This document shows positions 42,756-52,995 of a stretch of 64,000 bases of DNA, piece after piece; the stretch's first letter is position 1; each line of letters starts with the position of its first letter. This stretch comes from Rhodeus uyekii. Its lineage: Eukaryota; Chordata; Actinopteri; Cypriniformes; Acheilognathidae. The position numbers were made by a program, and so were the translations under genes. Location of the stretch: NCBI GenBank assembly GCA_037043235.1, contig JAWRVZ010000101.1, forward strand, positions 372,001 through 436,000, written 5' to 3'. Under the pieces are notes generated by a model. The model did no database searches and had not been told where the DNA came from. It saw nothing but the letters and a program-made list of their open reading frames with translations.

Positions 42756-43300
42756 TTACAAGGACCTGCGGAGGGCCGTCTTACAGCGGGTGGGGCGCAG
42801 CCCCGAACAGCACCGGCAGCGCTTCCGGTCCCTCACTCTCCGGGAGGGGGGTCCCCCTTTGCCTTTGCCCAACAACTCCGGAGCGCCGGCCAGCAGTGGC
42901 TGCTCGCGGAGCCTCGGGACGTCGACGGAGTGATCGACATGGTCGTGTTGGAGCAATTCTGTCGGCAACTCCCGAAGCACTCCGCAGAGTGGGTTCAGTG
43001 TCACCGCCCCGCCACGCTGGAGGAGGCGGTCCAATTGGCTGAGGACCATCTGGCCACTTATGGGGCTACCGAAACGCCGTCTCTTTTTCCCTCTTTTTCC
43101 CCTCCCCTGTCTCCGCCTGCTTCGGCGCCCTCTCTTCCTTTTCCCAGGCCTCCCGCGGGCAGCAGACGTGGACTCCGGCCCGGTATCCCGTACTAACCCC
43201 CCTCTCTCGTCTCGAGAGGGGAAAGGGGAGGCCTGGGCCGTTTTGTTGCCATTGCGGGGAATGGTTAAGATGAACCAAGGCATTTCCGGGATCAGTGCGT
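42756..43300 (+). pseudogene. Gmr1-type gag, 3' part (SCAN-like) and zinc knuckle
   Basis: YKDLRRAVLQRVGRSPEQHR, then after a one-base shift in a G run near 42842, VDGVIDMVVLEQF and LPKHSAEWVQCHRPATLEEA. These motifs correspond to the helical SCAN-like capsid of Gmr1-type gag. Near 43234-43290 broken frames hold CCHCGEW, a stop, and HFRDQC, a degenerate CCHC zinc knuckle. There are at least two frameshifts and one stop. Confidence 0.82.
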
Positions 43301-43349
43301 CGCAATGGAGGTGGGCACCCTGATCCGGGTCCCCGAGATGCCACCCAGC

Positions 43350-43660
43350 GCCCCCGGATGAGCCGGGCAGTATTACGTACCAGTAAGTGTCGGGGGAAAT
43401 ACCTATCAGGCTTTGGTGGATACAGGGTGTAACCAAACCTCTATCCACCAACGACTGATTCAGGCCGGGGCATGGGATACGAGCCATATGGTTAAGGTGA
43501 GGTGTGTGCACGGGGAAGTGCGGGAATACCCACTTGTTCCGGTCATAGTTCAATTGGGCAACCAAAAGCATAGAGTGGAGGCAGCGGTTAATTCCCACCT
43601 CAGGCACCCTGTAATTTTGGGAACCGATTGGCCAGAATTTCCGCTACTGTTAGGGGAATT
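43350..43660 (+). pseudogene. Gmr1-type protease region
   Basis: The frame contains YQALVDTGCNQTSIHQ (Asp-Thr-Gly catalytic motif) and HPVILGTDWPEF (the ILG-type block), matching a retropepsin. It is part of the longer open stretch 43413-44210 that continues towards the integrase zinc-binding region. Confidence 0.8.
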
Positions 43661-43799
43661 GTTTAAGGGTGGATGCTGCAAAAACAGAGCCAGGGGGAGG
43701 GTGAGGACTGTGGGGGCGGGTGAGGTGACCACGGGTCCGTCCAGGACCGCTGGGGGGGTGGGGGAGCCACCAGTCAGGGAAGGGCCCGTGGCCTTCTCC

Positions 43800-44690
43800 C
43801 CCCTGTGGGACTTTACCCTGGAGCAGTCCCGGGACGAGACGCTGCGGCATGCTTTTGACCAAGTGCAATCCATTGATGGTCACCTCGCAGACCCCACGCG
43901 GGGCCTCTCCTACCTGTATTTTGCAATAATTGAGGACCGGTTATATCGCGTGACGCAGGACACGCAGGCAAAGGAAGATATAACACAGTTGTTAGTACTG
44001 AAGGGCCGCCGGGAAATGTTATTCCAGGCGGCCCACCACAATCCGATGGCCAGGCATTTGGGGCAGGACTCAACCGTATCATGGCCGGATTTTTTTGGTC
44101 ATGCAATCAACTCGTTAATCCCCCGGCCACCCCAAAAGCGCCTTTGTGCCCATTACCGCTTATGGAGGTCCCCTTCAAAAGGATTGGCATGGACCTCATC
44201 GGGCCATTAGAACGGTCAGCACGAGGGCATCGCTTTGCATTAGTTCTCGTGGACTATGCAACCCGATACCCGGAAGCAGTGGCGCTGCGCAACATCTCGG
44301 CGAAGTGTGTTGCGGACGCCCTCTTCCGCATTATCTCCCGGGTGGGGATCCCGAAAGAGATCCTCACCGACTAAGGCACAATGTTTATGTCACGGACACT
44401 ACGCAAGCTGTACGAATTGTTGGGGATTAAATCTATTCGCACGAGCGTGTACCATCCGCAAACCGATGGGCTGGTGTAACGATTTAATCGCACCTTAAAG
44501 AACATGATTTGTAAGTTCATTCACGAAGATGCGAAAAATTGGGATCGCTGGTTGGAACCTCTGTTGTTTGCAGTGCGCGAGGTCCCCCAAGCCTCCACGG
44601 GGTTTGCCCCCTTCGAGCTTCTCTACGGCCGTCGACCCAGAGGGGTACTCGACATCCTTAGGGAAGTTTGGGAGGGGCCTACAAACGCGA
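43800..44690 (+). pseudogene. Gmr1-type integrase with stop at the catalytic Glu
   Basis: The zinc-binding remnant HHNPMARHLGQD lies near 44035, then core motifs MDLIGPLERS (first Asp), LVDYATRYPEAV and ILTD (second Asp). The TAA at 44372-44374 follows at the usual Gln of the TDQG motif. Further on, YHPQTDGLV is followed by TAA at the codon where the catalytic Glu of GLVERFNR is expected (44477-44479), then RFNRTLKNMI. LLYGRRPRGVLDIL ends the recognisable part. Both stops sit in first-base changes to TAA. Confidence 0.83.
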
Positions 44691-45445
44691 AAAACAAAAT
44701 TCAGTATGTACTGGACCTGAGAGCAAAGCTCCACACACTGCATCTGAAGGCGGTCCTGAGGTCGTTGCGCGAGGCGGGGCTCACGGCCAACCCGAAGAAG
44801 TGTGCGATTGGGCGGGTGGAAGTACGGTATCTGGGGATCCACTTGGGACATGGGCAGGTGCGGCCCCAAATTGAGAAAACCTGCCCGCGTCCCAAGACCA
44901 AAAAGGAGGTGAGACAGTTCTTGGGGCTGGCTGGCTATTATAGGCAGTTCATACCCAGGTTTTCGGATGTCACCAGCTCCTTGGTCCAATGGACGGAGCA
45001 GTGCCAACAGGCCTTCACCTGTATAAAGGCTGCATTGTGTGGCGGGCCATTGTTACACTCTCCTGACTTTTCTCTCCCTTTTGTCTTGCAGACAGACGCG
45101 TCGGACAGGGGGCTGGGAGCCGTATTGTCCCAGGTGGTGGAGGGGGAGGAGCGCCCGTGCTATTAGTCGGAAGCTCTCAATGAGGGAGATGAAGTACAGC
45201 ACGGTTGAGAGGGATTGCCTGGCCATCAAGTGGGTGGTCCGATACTATCTGTTGGGACGGGCTTTCACCCTCTGTTGCACCGCATGAAAGATACCAACGC
45301 GCGGATCACCCGGTGGTATTTGGCGTTACAGCCATTTAAGTTTCAGGTGATCCACAGGCCGGGGGGGGGCAGATGGTTGTGGCCGACTTCCTTATTTATC
45401 CTTACACCCAGAGAGAGAACGGGAGTGCGGAGACAGCATCAGTGA
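44690..45445 (+). pseudogene. Gmr1-type RT thumb and RNase H, RT palm deleted
   Basis: Directly after integrase, AVLRSLREAGLTANPKKCAI and VRYLGIHLGHGQV (RT thumb) appear, then FLGLAGYYRQFIPRF and the RNase H start LQTDASDRGLGAVLSQ. Frames shift near 45165 and 45285 (KYSTVERDCLAIKWVVRYY; MKDTNARITRWYLALQPF). The RT palm with its YxDD active site is absent, so a deletion joined LDLRAKLHTL of integrase to the RT thumb near 44740. Confidence 0.83.
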
Positions 45446-45560
45446 GAACCTGCTGCAAGCTTTCTTTGAGTTTTGATGCTGCACTTTTGAGTTTATTATT
45501 TTGGCAAATAAAAAACACCTAAACCCACTACCGCCTCTGAGACTGAAAAGCCGTCACAGG

Positions 45561-45655
45561 TTGTTACTGATGCTATTGTTACTGTTGTTGTTATTGATGC
45601 TGTTGTTACTGATGCTGTTTTTACTGATGCTGTTGTTACTGATGCTGTTGTTGTC
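45561..45655. repeat. Minisatellite of the gttgttactgatgct type, second locus
   Basis: Six or seven imperfect copies of the unit also seen at 35979-36114, here directly 3' of the Gmr1-type element. Confidence 0.88.
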
Positions 45656-45659
45656 AGGT

Positions 45660-46080
45660 CAGAATAAGGAGATGAATTCAATAGCAAGTGCAACAGTGAA
45701 TTTATTGGGTTGACAGAGTCCAGACAGTGATGGTGTGCAGACTGGCAGGAACGGATCACGCAGGGACCCAATGGACAGAGCGGTGAGTGTAGAATCCCCA
45801 GTGAGTGACACGAACACAGGAACAGAGACGACTGACAGCCAGGACCGGATACACAGGAATGGACCGTCCAACTAACTGGTACACACAAGACAATCATCTG
45901 ACAAGCACAGGGAGTTAAACCATTTAGAACAAGGTAACAAAAATAAATATAAAACTCAAGACAGACATTCTCCCAATAACCCATAAACAAGTCCTCATAA
46001 TAATACAAAATACCTAAACATTTTAAACAAAAAGAAATTACAATAATTAACATCTATTAACATCTGGTTAGACCTAAACT
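45660..46080. repeat. LTR-like remnant, antisense
   Basis: The composition resembles decayed LTRs seen elsewhere in the window. No ends or duplication could be fixed. Confidence 0.3.
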
Positions 46081-46160
46081 GCATTTCGTTGCCTTGTACC
46101 TGTACTTGTGTAGTGACAATAAAGTTGAATCTAATCTAATCATCTAATCTAATCTATCAA
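46078..46160 (+). repeat. LINE 3' end with (taatc)n tail
   Basis: Contains gcatttcgttgccttgtacc and gacaataaagttgaatctaa, then taatc repeats. It is the tail of a non-LTR element, distinct from the L2 tail at 42730. Confidence 0.6.
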
Positions 46161-46410
46161 TTAAATAAGAGTCAAACAGGTCACCAAGAAGGTCCCCCCT
46201 TCAATTGACGGGAATTAAGCCTTTCAAAATGGAAGCACTTAAAAGCGACCGGGTTTATAAGATTTAAGTCCCATACCTGTAAGAGTCTCTTTACCCCTAC
46301 GGGGGCCCCAGCATCCAAACCTACTTTAAGCTGGTGGATAGTCAAGGTTATCACCGTAGCTTATGAGTCGGCTGGATCCCCCTCACCACGCGCTGTACCT
46401 GATTGTTGAC

Positions 46411-46437
46411 GGGGGGGGGGGGGGGGGGGGGGGGGGG
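46411..46437. repeat. Poly(G) tract
   Basis: 27 consecutive G. A similar run of 22 G lies at 47436-47457, next to the LINE RT frame. Assembly length errors are common in such tracts. Confidence 0.95.
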
Positions 46438-46752
46438 TTAGTACAGGGAGTGTTTGAAGAGGCAGCTGGAGCGCGGGCCATTATTAAAATGATCTTGCGG
46501 GCCAAATATAATTACTTATTTATACACAACCAACACAAGCATTAGTGAGTTTCATTATATAGTGAGTTAAATTATGGAAAACTCATGCATGATCCGTGCT
46601 GGTACCGTGTTTACAACGCAAGGTGGAGTGCAAATAAAGTAACTCACAGCATCAATTATGATCAACAGCAGAAGAAAAGAAATATGATAGATTTGTAAGA
46701 AATGATGAGATTTTACAATAATTGCGTTGTTTGTGTTTCGTTCTCGCCACAG

Positions 46753-46885
46753 TAAAGCAGATGCTGTGAAAATCAACCTGATGACTAAATCCCCTGATCT
46801 TTTTGGGAGTGTCTACCAGTTTGCCGAGGAGAAAGGACTGAAGGCCAGAGAAAGTGTTGGTTTGGACATCAGCTCGGCACTGTGA
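46753..46885 (+). CDS. Putative terminal coding exon, gene not identified
   Basis: An acceptor-like tttcgttctcgccacag precedes an open frame of 43 codons plus stop (LFGSVYQFAEEKGLK; ending GLDISSAL). It is not repetitive, and its codon use and composition differ from the surrounding AT-rich DNA. I do not recognise the family. No upstream exon was identified within 300 bp, and the 27-G tract lies 315 bp upstream. The sequence after the stop (from about 46915) is duplicated at 63765-64000, which would fit a 3' UTR of a multicopy gene or a repeat. It could also be a pseudo-exon. Confidence 0.4.
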
Positions 46886-46914
46886 ATGTAAATTAAAATG
46901 GGATTTTAAAATGT

Positions 46915-47170
46915 AGATTAAAATGGGATTTTTCAGTCACCGATCATTTAAACAGTGACTGAGCACAAAAATGTTCTTTACCTGTGTGTTTGTTTGGGAA
47001 ATCCCTATAAAAATGATGTTGGAAAAATGTTATCCATATAGCCTTTACAAACTTTGTATCCCTGCAGTGCGGCGACAAACTTTGACAAACTATGTTGGTG
47101 TGTTAAAAAATAAATAATAATACATAAAGATTTTAGCACTGCTTAGACATACAAACAAAAGTAGGAAAAT
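46915..47170. repeat. Segment shared with 63765-64000
   Basis: Shared words: atttttcagtcaccgat, cacaaa(a)/cataaa..tctttacctg, aatccctataaa, aaaaatgttatccatatagc and ctttacaa. The order is colinear over about 240 bp with moderate divergence. Confidence 0.85.
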
Positions 47171-47457
47171 ATCAAACCACAATATTCATATTGAAAATAT
47201 TGTCAAAGTCAAAGTCAGCTTTATTGTCAATTCTGCAATATATACAGCACATACATACAGAGAATTGAAATTCTGTAACTCTCAGACCCAAGGTGCAACC
47301 AGGTTACATTAACAGTAACAACAATATATATATATATATAGATCAACAACACCAAATATATATATATATAAAAATAAATAAATAATAAAAGATAAAATAA
47401 AATACATTAAGGAAATAAAGAGATAAAGTCGCGATGGGGGGGGGGGGGGGGGGGGGG

Positions 47458-48869
47458 TCAGGTGCATGGGGCAGAAGAGAGGAGAAGGGGCAGAGACGGG
47501 AGAGAGTTCAATGCCCTGACAGCTTGGGGAATGAAGCTGTTCTTCAGTCGGCTGGTCCGTGCCTGGAGACTGCGTAGCCTCCTCCCTGATGGCAGCAGAC
47601 TGAAGAGGCTCTGGGATGGGTGGGAGGGGTCTCTCACAATGATGAGGGCTATGCGGGAGAGGCGGGAGTTATAAATATCCTGGAGGGGTGGGAGAGAGAC
47701 ACCAACGATCTTCTCAGCTGCTCTCACTATGCGCTGAAGTGCTTTTCGGCAGGATGCGTTGCAGGCGCCATACCACACAGTGATGCAGCTGGTCATGATG
47801 CTCTCGATGGTGCCTCTGTAGAAGGTGTGCATGATGGGGGCTGGGACTCCGGCTCTTCTCAGCCTGCGGAGAAAGTAGAGTCGCTGCTGTGCTTTCTTGG
47901 TCAGTGCTGTGGAGTTGGTGGTCCAGGAGAGGTCTTCTGTGATATGAACACCCAGAAATTTGGTGCTCCTCACTCTTTCCACGGTCGCACCGTTGATGGT
48001 CAGAGGAGGGTGCTGGGTGTGCATTCTTCTGAAGTCAACAACAATCTCCTTCGTCTTCTCCACGTTCAGAGAGAGATTGTTGTCACCGCACCACCTGGCC
48101 AGGCGGCTCACCTCACTCCTGAAGTTTGTCTCATCGCCGTTGGTAATTAGACCAACTACAGTCGTGTCGTCCGCAAACTTGATGAAGAGATTGCTGTTGA
48201 GATTGCTGTTGATTGCTGGGTGTGCAGTCATGGGTCAGCAGAGTGAAGAGGAGGGGGCTCAACACACAACCTTGAGGGGCTCCAGTGTTCATGATGATGG
48301 TGCTGGAAGTGTTGCTGCCGACCCGTACTGCCTGAGGTCTTCCCGTCAGGAAGTCCAGCAGCCAGTTGCACAGCGAAGTGCTGAGTCCCAGCTGAGACAG
48401 TTTTTGGGTGAGCTGTTGAGGGATGATTGTATTGAAAGCTGAACTAAAATCAATGAACAGCATTCTGACATACGTGTCTTTTTTGTCCAGATGTGTGAGT
48501 GCTGAATGGACAGCATTTTGACCGGTATGCAAATTGGTAGGGGTCCAGAGAGGGGAGGACAGATTTAATGTGGTGCATGACTAGCCGCTCAAAGCACTTC
48601 ATAAGGATGGGGGTAAGTGCGACTGGGCGGTAGTCATTGAAGCAGGATGGAGATGAATTCTTTGGGACTGGAATGATGGTGGTTGCTTTGAAGCAGGTGG
48701 GGACAACAGCTTGACTCAGTGAGATGTTGAAGATGTCTGTGAAGACATCAGTGAGTTCCTCTGCACAGTCTCTCAACACATGTCCAGGAATGTTGTCAGG
48801 ACCCGGAGCTTTGCGTGCGTTGACCCTGCTGAGGGATTTACTCACGCTGTCCCTGGGCAGTGTCAACAT
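47458..48869 (-). pseudogene. Reverse transcriptase of the Rex1/CR1-like LINE
   Basis: Three overlapping frames give a near-complete RT. VNARKAPGPDNIPGHVLRDC, CFNDYRPVALTPILMKCFER and DPYQFAYRS come first. After a shift near 48530 come [14 protein letters not shown] and [15 protein letters not shown]. After another near 48230 come the active site [28 protein letters not shown] and KFLGVHI. The C-terminal part ends near 47458 at a G run. Expected activity is target-primed reverse transcription. Two frameshifts make it inactive as read. Confidence 0.85.
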
Positions 48870-49136
48870 CTGGTCATCGGTAGGAGGAGGTGACTTCTGT
48901 GCAGTGGTGCTGTTGTGTGCCTCAAAGCGAGCGAAGAATGTGTTCAGCTCATTCAGTAGGGGGGTGGTGCTGTCACACGTCCGTGCAGGGGGTTTGTAGT
49001 CCGTGAGGGTCTGAATCCCCTGCCACAGACTCCTTGAGTCTCTGCTGTTGCTGAAACAGTGGGCTATCCTCCTGGAGTACTGTCTCTTAGCTGTTGTTGA
49101 TGTAAGAAGTAACAGTCTCAGAGTACTCCTGGAGGT

Positions 49137-50190
49137 CTACGTGTTGTGGTAGGTTGCAGCCTTTTTGAACATGTCCCAGTCCGTGGTGTCGAAGCAGTCT
49201 TGAAGAGCCACTGATGACCCTTCAGGCCAGACTTGAATCTGTTTCTGGACTGGTTTGGTGACTTTCACGAGTGGTCTGTATGCTGGCAATAACAATACAG
49301 TGATGTGATCTGAAGCACCAAGGTGGGGGAGGGGAAGGGCTTTGTAAGCTCCTCTCTGAGTAGTGTACACTAAGTCCAGAGTATTATTTCCACGTGTCGG
49401 GAAGTCAATATGCTGATGAATTTTTGGAAACACACTCTTAAAGTCAGCATGATTGAAATCCCCAGCCAAGATGAGAAAAGCATCCGGGTGGGCTGTCTGC
49501 TGATCACTGATGTGTTTATAAAGATTATTAAGTGCCTCACTCCTGTTGTTGTTGTTGGAGCTGGGGGGGGGGGGGTGTATACAGCAACAAGTATAATAGC
49601 TGTATATTCCCGCGGCAGATAAAACGGCCGACACTTAATAATCATTAACTCCACCAGGGGTGAGCAGTGTTTGCAGACCACAACAGCATCGCGGCACCAC
49701 GCATCATTGGTGTAAACACAGAGTCCGCCGCCGCGGGTCTTACCTCCCTCGACGAGCACTCTGTCCGCGCGATGGCATGTGAGCCGATCGAGCTGAATGG
49801 CGGAGTCCGGAACGGCTATTGTTGAGCCATGTTTCCGTAAACACAAAAACACAACAGTCTCTTACAGTCTTCTGAGTAGAGCATAGAAGTCGAAGATCGT
49901 CCAGTTTGTTGTCCAACGAGCGTACGTTAGCCAGGATGATGGTGGGGATAGTAGGCTTGTGTGGGTTAGCCGCTAGCCTGACACGGATACCTCCGCACTT
50001 CCCCCTCTTCTGTTTCCTCTCGCACCGTTTGTGGCGCGTCCACTGTGGGGGAGGTGCAGTAGTGGGGGACGGTGATGGAGTAGGCCTCCGGAGAAGACCA
50101 TGGTCACGCAGCTCTTGTACGAGCGCCGAGCTTGGATTGGAAACTGAAGTCTTTCCAACCTCGAGCATAAACTCACGTCTGTAGCTGTAT
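49137..50190 (-). pseudogene. AP endonuclease region of the Rex1/CR1-like LINE
   Basis: Motifs on the minus strand in order: IILANVRSLDNKLDDLRLLC, FVFTETWL, then after a shift GGGLCVYTNDAWC and [14 protein letters not shown] ([12 protein letters not shown]). After another shift at the C/G run near 49570 come [19 protein letters not shown] and [11 protein letters not shown]. The metal and catalytic blocks (TETW, GDFN, SDH) are all present. At least two frameshifts separate them, one at the 13-base G run 49563-49575. Confidence 0.83.
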
Positions 50191-50318
50191 TTGCAGACGA
50201 GTGGATGCGACAAGGACGTACAAAAACAGTGATTTACACGACAAAAAACATGAAAACACCGAACTGTCGTGAGAGAGAGAAGCCGCTGCGTGTGCACGCG
50301 CCGCCATTTTTTTAAAAT

Positions 50319-51005
50319 CTTTTTTAAATAATTTTTTTGTATAATTTCATGTTGAATCATAATCATTTTTTAAAAGACTTCCATAATTTGATCTTTTAGT
50401 ATGAAGCATTTTCTGGATTAACACAAAGTTTTGTATTCTGACCTAATAAATAATTTATTACAACAAGATGAGCTTTCTTGAGTATTGCATGATTTCACTA
50501 GGCCTGAAACTAAGTGATCAACATGTTCTTTCGTAAATATTTATTATTGAAATAATTGTTTAGCCTCATATTGACTCTTGATTTTCTGAGCATAAGTCAA
50601 TAGTAGCAAAGTAATAATTTATCTCTGTGTGCAGTCAATGCAGAAGGTTTTCTTGTACAGTATAAAAGCCATAATCTCTATGGAAAGTCCTTATATAACA
50701 CGGAAAACCAAAGTGCGTGTGTGTTTTAAGCCATGAATAAACGTGGTAGTTAATTTGAATGAGTTTGTGAGAGAACAATGGCAATGGTGACTTATGAATA
50801 ATTCTTTTTGTTTTCATTTCTGTGCGAAAGTATTAAAACACGGAAAACTATTAATAAACAGCACTTTGACACGAAGGGAAGCAAAATCTCTAGTTCATTT
50901 TCAACGAGTGGTAAATAGCATGTGCTTCTGGTAAACAACGATGTGCACGCGGTGCTCGTACACCTGAAATCCCGTCGCATGCGCGCGCACATCTCCTCGT
51001 GGCGA
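50319..51005. other. AT-rich interval without recognised features
   Basis: Lies between the LINE 5' end and the ISL2EU-type element. No convincing ORF or repeat. Confidence 0.4.
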
Positions 51006-51087
51006 TTATAGATACTTGTTATATGTCGTCACACCACTTCCGGTAACAGACGCGGCAGCCATGTTGGAGGTGGAACAATGATGGACA

Positions 51088-52766
51088 ATGGTGAACTACT
51101 GTGCGATTATTGGCTGTACGAGCAGTGGTGGGTGTGATAAAGTGTCGTTTTACCGTTTGCCAGCCATCATCACAAACCAAGGGGATAGAACAAAAGAACT
51201 GTCGGAGAAAAGGAGAACGTTGTGGCTTTCACGATTAAGCAGAGCCGATCTATCAGCTTCATCCTACCCGTATAAACGAGTCTGCTCAAAACATTTCGTA
51301 TCAGGTAAATACAATACAAACAATACATTGAACTGTTAATTGTGTTTCTCTCAATAGCTTGCAGCTGATTTTAGCATGTTTACCTTAGGATTTAGACACA
51401 TTTTCGGTTTTGCTAAACACATTAACAACATTTTGCACAGTATATATCAACTCTCTAAGACTTTCTGTTGTTGTTTTTTTTTGCAGGCAAACCATCACCA
51501 CTTTATAGTGATTCTGATATCGATTGGGCACCAACTCTTCATCTTGGACATTACAAAATCAAACAGACCCCAACACCAGCAAGGGCGAAGAGACTGAAAG
51601 AGCGAAAAGACAAAACTGAAAATTTAGAAGCTGCCAAGTCCTTGCTGTCTTTGAAGAATGAAGAAAAGACATATGACGACATTGGTACTGCACACAGTGG
51701 TGATAACACCCATGTTGACGCAGCGACTGGAGAGTCAGAGGAATGGGATCTGACTAAATGTCAACAAACTGACCTGACAAGTGATACCATCAATGCTATG
51801 CAATCAGAACTGAGTAGATTAACAGCAGAAAATGTTGACATGAAGGAGAAACTGTCAAGTACCACATTGTCTGAGGATTTCTTCATGGATGAGGAAAAAG
51901 TTAGACTGTTGACAGGACTTCCATCATATATGGTGTTGATGACATTATTCACATTCATTGAGCCCGCTATGACCCATGGCTACAACAGCACATTGTCAAA
52001 GTTTCAGAAGTTGGTGTTGGTGTTGATTCGTCTAAAACTCAATTTACCTGTAAATTATTTGGCTGACAAATTTAGAATTTCTGCAGGAAGTGTGTCAAGA
52101 ATATTTTTATGTACTCTAAATGTAATGTACACTAGACTAAATCCTCTTATTTACTGGCCAACTCAAGAAGAAAAAAGACTCACAATGCCATTGGAATTCA
52201 GAAAATATTTTGGGCTTAAAGTGGCCATTATTATCGACTGTTTTGAACGGTTTATTGAAAGACCGTCAAATTTACAAGCCAGGGCTCAAACGTGGTCATC
52301 TTATAAACACCATAATACAGTCAAATTTTTAATAGGCATTTCACCCCAAGGTGTCATTTCCTTTATAAGCAAAGGATATGGTGGTCGAGCTACAGACCGT
52401 TATATAACAAATGACTGTGGTTTATTGGACACAATAGAATATGGTGATATTGTGCTGGCAGATCGAGGATTTGACATGGCTGAAACACTCGCCCAAGTAG
52501 GTTCAGAGCTACGCATTCCTGCCTTCACTAAGGGAAGAAGCCAACTGTCACCATTAGATGCTGAAAAGACTCGAAATGTGGCTCATGTGAGAATACACGT
52601 GGAGAGAGTCATAGGACTCGTTCGAAACAAGTTCAAGACGCTACACGACACAGTTCCCTTAGACTATTTGATGTCAGCAAATGATTCTATACCTACAATA
52701 GACAAAATTGTGACTGTTTGTTGTGCGCTGGCAAACATGTGCAAATCTGTAGTACCTTTTGATTAA
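51088..52766 (+). CDS. THAP-DDE transposase of the ISL2EU-type element, intact
   Basis: Exons 51088-51304 and 51487-52766 (217 + 1280 nt, 498 aa). Donor TCAG/gtaaat; acceptor ttttgcag. Exon 1 encodes a THAP zinc-binding domain (NYCAIIGC; late RVCSKHF giving the C2CH set). After a charged linker with coiled-coil character (~residues 165-200) comes a DDE_4-type nuclease. Candidate acidic residues are in AIIIDCFERF, IVLADRGFD and RIHVERVIGLVRNKF. The enzyme would bind the terminal repeats and cut and paste the element. There is no stop or frameshift. The start was chosen at the ATG nearest the THAP fold, just after the inverted repeat. Confidence 0.9.
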
Positions 52767-52995
52767 TTTAATATCTAAATGAAATGTGAACACATACTTC
52801 TGTGACATTTTATTGCCCAAAGCAGATTTATTTGTTTTCTTGTTGAAATGAGTGTTGAATTAATATTGACTTTGTTACAAATGTTTTTATAAGATGACAA
52901 TTTGTATGCAGTTCCTTATAAAAGATGTACTAATGAACATAGTATGGACCAGTTGAACATCTATTTACACAATGACATGACATTAAAGGCAAACT

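Larger units (their letters stand above)
38163..45475 (+). mobile_element. Gmr1-type Gypsy retrotransposon, interrupted and decayed
   Basis: Order along the plus strand: gag N-part (38200-38413), a 4.3-kb L2 insertion, gag C-part (42756-43196), zinc-knuckle remnant (~43234-43290), protease, integrase, then RT thumb and RNase H. Integrase before RT is the diagnostic Gmr1 arrangement, opposite to ordinary Gypsy and to the element at 18216-26183. Several stops and frameshifts, and a large deletion at the integrase/RT junction, make it inactive. LTRs were not recognised. Confidence 0.82.
47199..50318 (-). mobile_element. Rex1/CR1-like LINE, frameshifted
   Basis: Minus-strand element ending in gacaataaagctgactttga repeats at 47199. 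Endonuclease parts lie at 50180-49137 and RT parts at 48869-47458. Long G runs and frameshifts break it. A short copy of its 3' end sits in the young Gypsy leader (24435-24500). Confidence 0.82.

Noticed and set aside
42756..43607. A 283-codon minus-strand ORF.
   Set aside because: It is antisense to GC-rich Gmr1 gag and protease sequence, whose plus-strand motifs are clear; it shows no domain.
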